From Chlorops oryzae (lineage: Eukaryota; Arthropoda; Insecta; Diptera; Chloropidae): a stretch of DNA of 64,000 bases. The stretch is taken from positions 97,578,481-97,642,480 of the forward strand of contig CM035807.1 in the NCBI GenBank assembly GCA_020466095.1, read 5' to 3'. Both the position numbers and the translations under genes were made by a program. Under the pieces are notes generated by a model, which was not told the DNA's origin, did no database searches, and worked only from the letters and a program-made list of their open reading frames with translations. This document shows, in pieces, positions 61,101 to 64,000 of this stretch; position 1 is the stretch's first letter, and each line of letters starts with the position of its first letter.

Positions 61101-64000
61101 ATAATGCTTCGCAGTTTAAAGTCTTCCACTTTGCTTCCCGTTTTTCTTCCATTCTTTCGTTTTTCTTTTAGTTGTTTATTTTTATTTTTATTTTTTTTTT
61201 GTAAATTACTGAGCGAAATATTAAAGTCTCGTTAAAAGGAGATTTATTTTGAAAGCGAAAGGATAATTTCTAAAAAATAATCCAACAATAAATATCCATA
61301 ACAGACTCTTTTCGTGTCCTTGTGACCTCTTTGTGTTCGCAATACTACATACAATATGCTTTCAAATTAATGTTGCGAATTTTTTTGCCCTTAAAATTGC
61401 GAAGGTCCTGCAAAGAGTGCGTTGGAAAGCTTAATTGATTTTGTTTTTTTTTTTTAATAAATTAAGCGCAATAAAAAAGTAATTACCAATTGAGTGAAGC
61501 TTTAATTTGAATACTTCTAACAATGAGTAGAGCTTCGTTTTTTCTAATATCCTGTATATACATATCTGATAGAATCCGAAAGCTGACAGAATCGGTATTA
61601 AAATCGACCGAAATTTCATATAGAATTTACAGATTTTGTTAGATTTGGCTTTGGCTCGGAATCGCTACTGGTTCTTAATTATACAGAGCCCTATTTTATC
61701 CGCTTGTCTATGAGATTTCAGTTGACTAAAATTTCGATTCCGTCAGTTGTCGGATTCTAGCACATACCTGATAACAAAAGGATTTATACAGGGTGTTCCG
61801 TTTGTGAAGGTCAACCGGTCGGGAGCTGATAGAGGAGGTCAGAACTAACAAAAAATCGTACGGGTGGGGGGCTCGCAAATGCACCTCTGAGGAGTTATAG
61901 GGCCTTAAAAATTTTAGGCAGTAGGTCGAGAAAAATATTTCTCCCACGATAATGGTTGATCGTAGAAAAAAAACTTAAATGCAGTTTGAAAGCCAATTGT
62001 ATGTGCTTTTAGGCAAAATTAAATTGATGGTAAAAATTTGACCCGTTGAGGGGAAAAATAGCCGGTCAAATTGAAAAGTTCTGAAAAAATTTCAATTTTT
62101 TTATTTTGGCCATTTTGGTATGAAAAGTGTCTCCTCTATCAGCTCCCGACCGGTTGACCTTCACAAACGGAACACCCTGTATATGTAGCTAAGTAATTCG
62201 TAAAATATTTTGCAGAAAACTCTGGCTCCGTACAAATTCTTCATATCATCCGATAAGCGGTACATTTTATTAGCTCAAAATGTGGTCAAACTCTTTCGCC
62301 ATTCATTTTTGGCCCAATATACGCTGTTTGACATTCAAACCAGGTAAGCGCACAGAACAATGTATGTGCCTACATGGCAATTATCCTGTTGAAAGGATAT
62401 AGCAAATTATATAAATGAAATTATCCTGTTGAAAGGATATAGCAAATTATATAATTGCAATTATCCTGTTGAAATAATAAAGCAAATTATATTAAAAGAA
62501 CTAGAAGCAACGCGAGCTTATGTAACTTATAGTTTATTGGCCAATGACCAATCACGTCCTTTTGGAATATTAATTCAATCTAAAGTAAAAAGTTTTAAAA
62601 CTGGAACAAATACCATCACTTGGTATCAATTATTTTAGAAAGCCAATCGTCAGACATTACTCGATAGAATTCCTACCGAAATAAGTAATAAAATCTTAAT
62701 GAAAATTGTAAATGTTTTCGTTACTTCGAGCTCAGGCACAGCCATGTCCGGGTTATACAAAGAACACTGTGATAGTTTTTTTTACAAAAATTTAAAAATT
62801 CAAGACCGAATTCAACGGTTTTCCCCTATTTAGGGCACGAGGAATTGAATTTCGTCATTAGTTTTTGGAGTTATCGGTACGCCTTCATGCAAAAAAATTA
62901 AAAAAAAATTTTTTGACCACTTTTTGGCCCATATCTATGCATGAGTTAAAGTTTGGTATTCGAAGCTAACACCAACATTTACTCTGAGATATGCCAATTA
63001 ATTCTTCCGAAAACATCGTTATGATAAAATGTCGCATTGGCGAATTATAACCGATTAAAATTCAAAATCATAAATTTTTTTGTTAGTATTTTAAATTTTT
63101 CGAAGCATACTTCAGGGCTCTTTCATATAAAAAATAAAAAAAAATTTTTTAATGACTTTTAAATGGGTATAGCACCCTAATTCTTCATTTTATCATAACG
63201 GTGTTTTCGGAAGAATTACTTGGCATTACTTTTTTTCGACTACCACAGTGTAATAAATTTCTTGTTACTTTTGGACTAGTAAGGGACTAGTTACAACTGC
63301 ACCATTGCAATCAATAGAAAAGAAGCAATTTATTGCATATCCTTCTACTTAATTCGCCCAAATCTAAATCAATGTGTGCTCTGTTTTCTTCTTCTTAGCC
63401 TTTGTTGACCTCTTTTCGGATTTGCTATTGCTCTTCCTGAGGTTTGAGTTATCCATTCATGAAAATACAGGAAACTTTTCAAAAAAAAAGAGTTTTTAAT
63501 TATTATCCACATTGAATGTGTACCTGCTCATAATAGTTCCCTTTGCCCTTTTGAGGGCAACTCTTCATCGAATAGTTTCAAATCGTTTTGTTGCTATTAA
63601 TTTCCGGTAATTTCATCACATCCTTTGAAAAGGATAATTAACTTAATTGACATTTCTATTAAGAGAATCGAATTTGTTACAAACGAAGAAGGGTTTATTT
63701 TTTCCTGCACAAAAATAGCGCACTAATTGCATCATGTCAATTCCATTTCTTTTCAATTCTCGCCAAACGCCTCTTCGCCGTGATGTCTCGACATGGTTGT
63801 TCCGGTTTCTGTAACTGTGCCCGCGTCCGCGTCTCCCATCGCCCGTTTCCCTTTTCCCATCTGCCGTCTCCCGTCTTCCGTTGTCTGCCTTCCGTTTAGT
63901 GAAAGCGTCAAATTGAAAATCAATTCCAAGGACGATGAATGGCCATATCTGCACTATGCGAACTTCGTGCCGAACAGCAACGCGATTGTGCTCGTCTACA
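51668..64000 (+). CDS. DPP6/DPP10-type inactive dipeptidyl peptidase-like membrane protein (5' part)
   Basis: Six coding exons join in frame: 51668-51691, 59490-59585, 60321-60435, 60596-60690, 62216-62343 and 63900-64000, the last running off the window. About 187 residues are visible. MAEQEDDE is followed by [13 protein letters not shown], one membrane segment ([20 protein letters not shown]) and [11 protein letters not shown], matching the vertebrate DPP6/DPP10 QRNWKG...LLTP junction. The start of the DPPIV N-terminal beta-propeller comes next ([56 protein letters not shown]). This is type II topology: short cytoplasmic tail, large ectodomain. Vertebrate relatives are enzymatically dead accessory subunits of Kv4 channels. 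Whether the catalytic Ser is absent here cannot be seen, because the hydrolase domain is outside the window. The acceptor of exon 3 (TTTAAAAAAAG) is unusually weak. Confidence 0.93.
53191..53958. mobile_element. Weak candidate inverted-repeat element
   Basis: CTACACAGAGAAAAAAAAAA at the left and, inverted from ~53958, CTACACTGAGCGAAAAATAA are similar for about 20 bases. No target duplication. It contains (CCAATT)n at ~53307 and (GAAAT)n at ~53390. Confidence 0.35.
54337..54764 (-). repeat. Dispersed fly repeat, second copy
   Basis: Starts AACAAGTAAGAAAGCTAAAG and ends CCCGCTTACGCTGGGTATAA. It is the reverse-oriented, shorter relative of the 9792-10620 repeat and shares the GTGGGCGTGGC, AACCTATGTTGCGAATTTGA and GGATCATACTCGGA segments. 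The frames at 54473-54792 are shadows. Confidence 0.75.
57601..58190. repeat. 0.6-kb purine tract, (GA)n with AAGAG variants
   Basis: Almost entirely GAGAGA/GAAAGAGA on the plus strand. The Arg/Glu/Lys-rich plus frames and Ser/Leu/Phe-rich minus frames across it are low-complexity artefacts. Confidence 0.95.
59586..60320 (+). other. Intron 2 of the DPP6/10-like gene
   Basis: 735-bp intron from GTAAGT. It contains a strong acceptor-like TTTGTTTTCTGTAG ending at 60283, which is out of frame. The in-frame acceptor at 60319-60320 has no pyrimidine tract. AT/T-rich otherwise. Confidence 0.7.
60691..62215 (+). other. Intron 4 of the DPP6/10-like gene
   Basis: 1.5-kb GTAAGT...TTTTGCAG intron with TA-rich repeats (~60704-60742), poly(T) and the mariner-like element at 61789-62179. 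No exon recognised; the frame at 60900-61088 is chance. Confidence 0.7.
61789..62179. mobile_element. mariner-like miniature element, 391 bp
   Basis: Perfect or near-perfect arms of about 50 bp start CAGGGTGTTCCGTTTGTGAA at both ends (inverted). They lie between TA dinucleotides (61787-61788 and 62180-62181). No transposase. It ends only 36 bases before exon 62216-62343. Confidence 0.85.
62381..62493. repeat. Three tandem copies of a 40-bp unit
   Basis: TTATCCTGTTGAAAGGATAT begins copies at 62381, 62421 and 62461. The third is diverged (GAAATAATAAAG) and runs into the protein-like frame. Confidence 0.85.
62435..62755 (+). pseudogene. Unidentified protein-like frame with in-frame stop
   Basis: Reads [20 protein letters not shown], then [37 protein letters not shown] and TITWYQLF, then a TAG stop at 62636-62638. 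The same frame continues as [20 protein letters not shown] and [13 protein letters not shown]. Its residue usage is protein-like. It lacks a credible start, because the upstream part is a 40-bp tandem repeat that shifts frame. I do not recognise the family. It may be a fragment of a mobile element or other inserted gene. Confidence 0.45.
62765..63250. mobile_element. CACTGTG-ended inverted-repeat element, 486 bp
   Basis: The ends are CACTGTGATAGTTTTTTTTAC and, inverted, CACTGTGGTAGTCGAAAAAAAG, trimmed by eye. Inside, TTCTTCCGAAAACATCGTTA near 63005 is mirrored near 63195-63240, giving ~45-bp internal arms. No target duplication was found. The superfamily is undetermined; CAC ends occur in Transib and Chapaev. 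Confidence 0.6.
63251..63899. other. Remainder of DPP6/10-like intron 5
   Basis: No separate feature. The C/T-rich 63830-63896 run (CGTCTCCC, TTCCC repeats) is the polypyrimidine region before the acceptor at 63898-63899. The minus frame at 63643-63954 is its shadow. Confidence 0.5.

Larger units (their letters stand above)
62344..63899 (+). other. Intron 5 of the DPP6/10-like gene
   Basis: 1.56-kb GTAAGC...CGTTTAG intron with a 40-bp tandem repeat, a protein-like broken frame and the CACTGTG-ended element, followed by a C/T-rich stretch before the acceptor. Confidence 0.7.

Overview
The window looks like nuclear DNA of a higher (brachyceran/schizophoran) fly, plausibly a tephritid-like species. 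Introns follow GT-AG. Some are very short (50-84 bp) and others are many kilobases. The DNA between exons is strongly AT-rich and packed with short inverted-repeat transposon remnants. The ribosomal protein and receptor-like genes have clear animal relatives. The species assignment is inference from sequence character only.

Layout, left to right. 1-880: the 5' end of an unidentified minus-strand gene (start at 188), then the last two coding exons of an unidentified plus-strand gene (510-877). 3.6-4.2 kb: an intronless 139-residue protein of unknown function. 4.7-7.7 kb: a 704-bp hAT-type miniature element with perfect 8-bp target duplications, then a decayed Mutator-like transposase gene and a 161-bp palindrome. 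8.9-13.2 kb (minus): a five-exon gene of at least 551 codons for an EGF-like, multi-pass membrane, RING-CH ubiquitin-ligase-type protein, with two repeat elements in its introns. 13.2-23.8 kb: gene-poor and full of nested inverted-repeat elements (TTAA-flanked, hAT, pogo-like, PIF/Harbinger). 23.8-24.2 kb (minus): RpS21, complete in three coding exons. 27.98-32.96 kb (plus): an ANKRD29 orthologue of 307 residues in seven coding exons, with an unusual satellite in intron 3. 33-51.6 kb: no coding exon recognised; it holds hAT remnants and a 1.1-kb octanucleotide tract. 51.67 kb to the window end (plus): the first six coding exons of a DPP6/DPP10-type type II membrane protein, running off the right edge. 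Its 7.8-kb first intron contains a 0.6-kb GA tract.

The genes are unrelated functions placed side by side, with no operon-like logic. The membrane RING-CH protein, a 40S ribosomal protein, an ankyrin scaffold and a probable Kv4-channel accessory subunit share only location. The most unusual material is structural. A satellite in ANKRD29 intron 3 has stem sequences that change together and one unit carrying an exon-like fragment. A hAT element at 16.3 kb sits precisely inside the arm of an older inverted repeat. A Harbinger deletion derivative keeps the starts of two converging reading frames. An unassigned, stop-interrupted protein-like frame lies in the fifth intron of the DPP gene. I found no CRISPR array, tRNA or rRNA gene.
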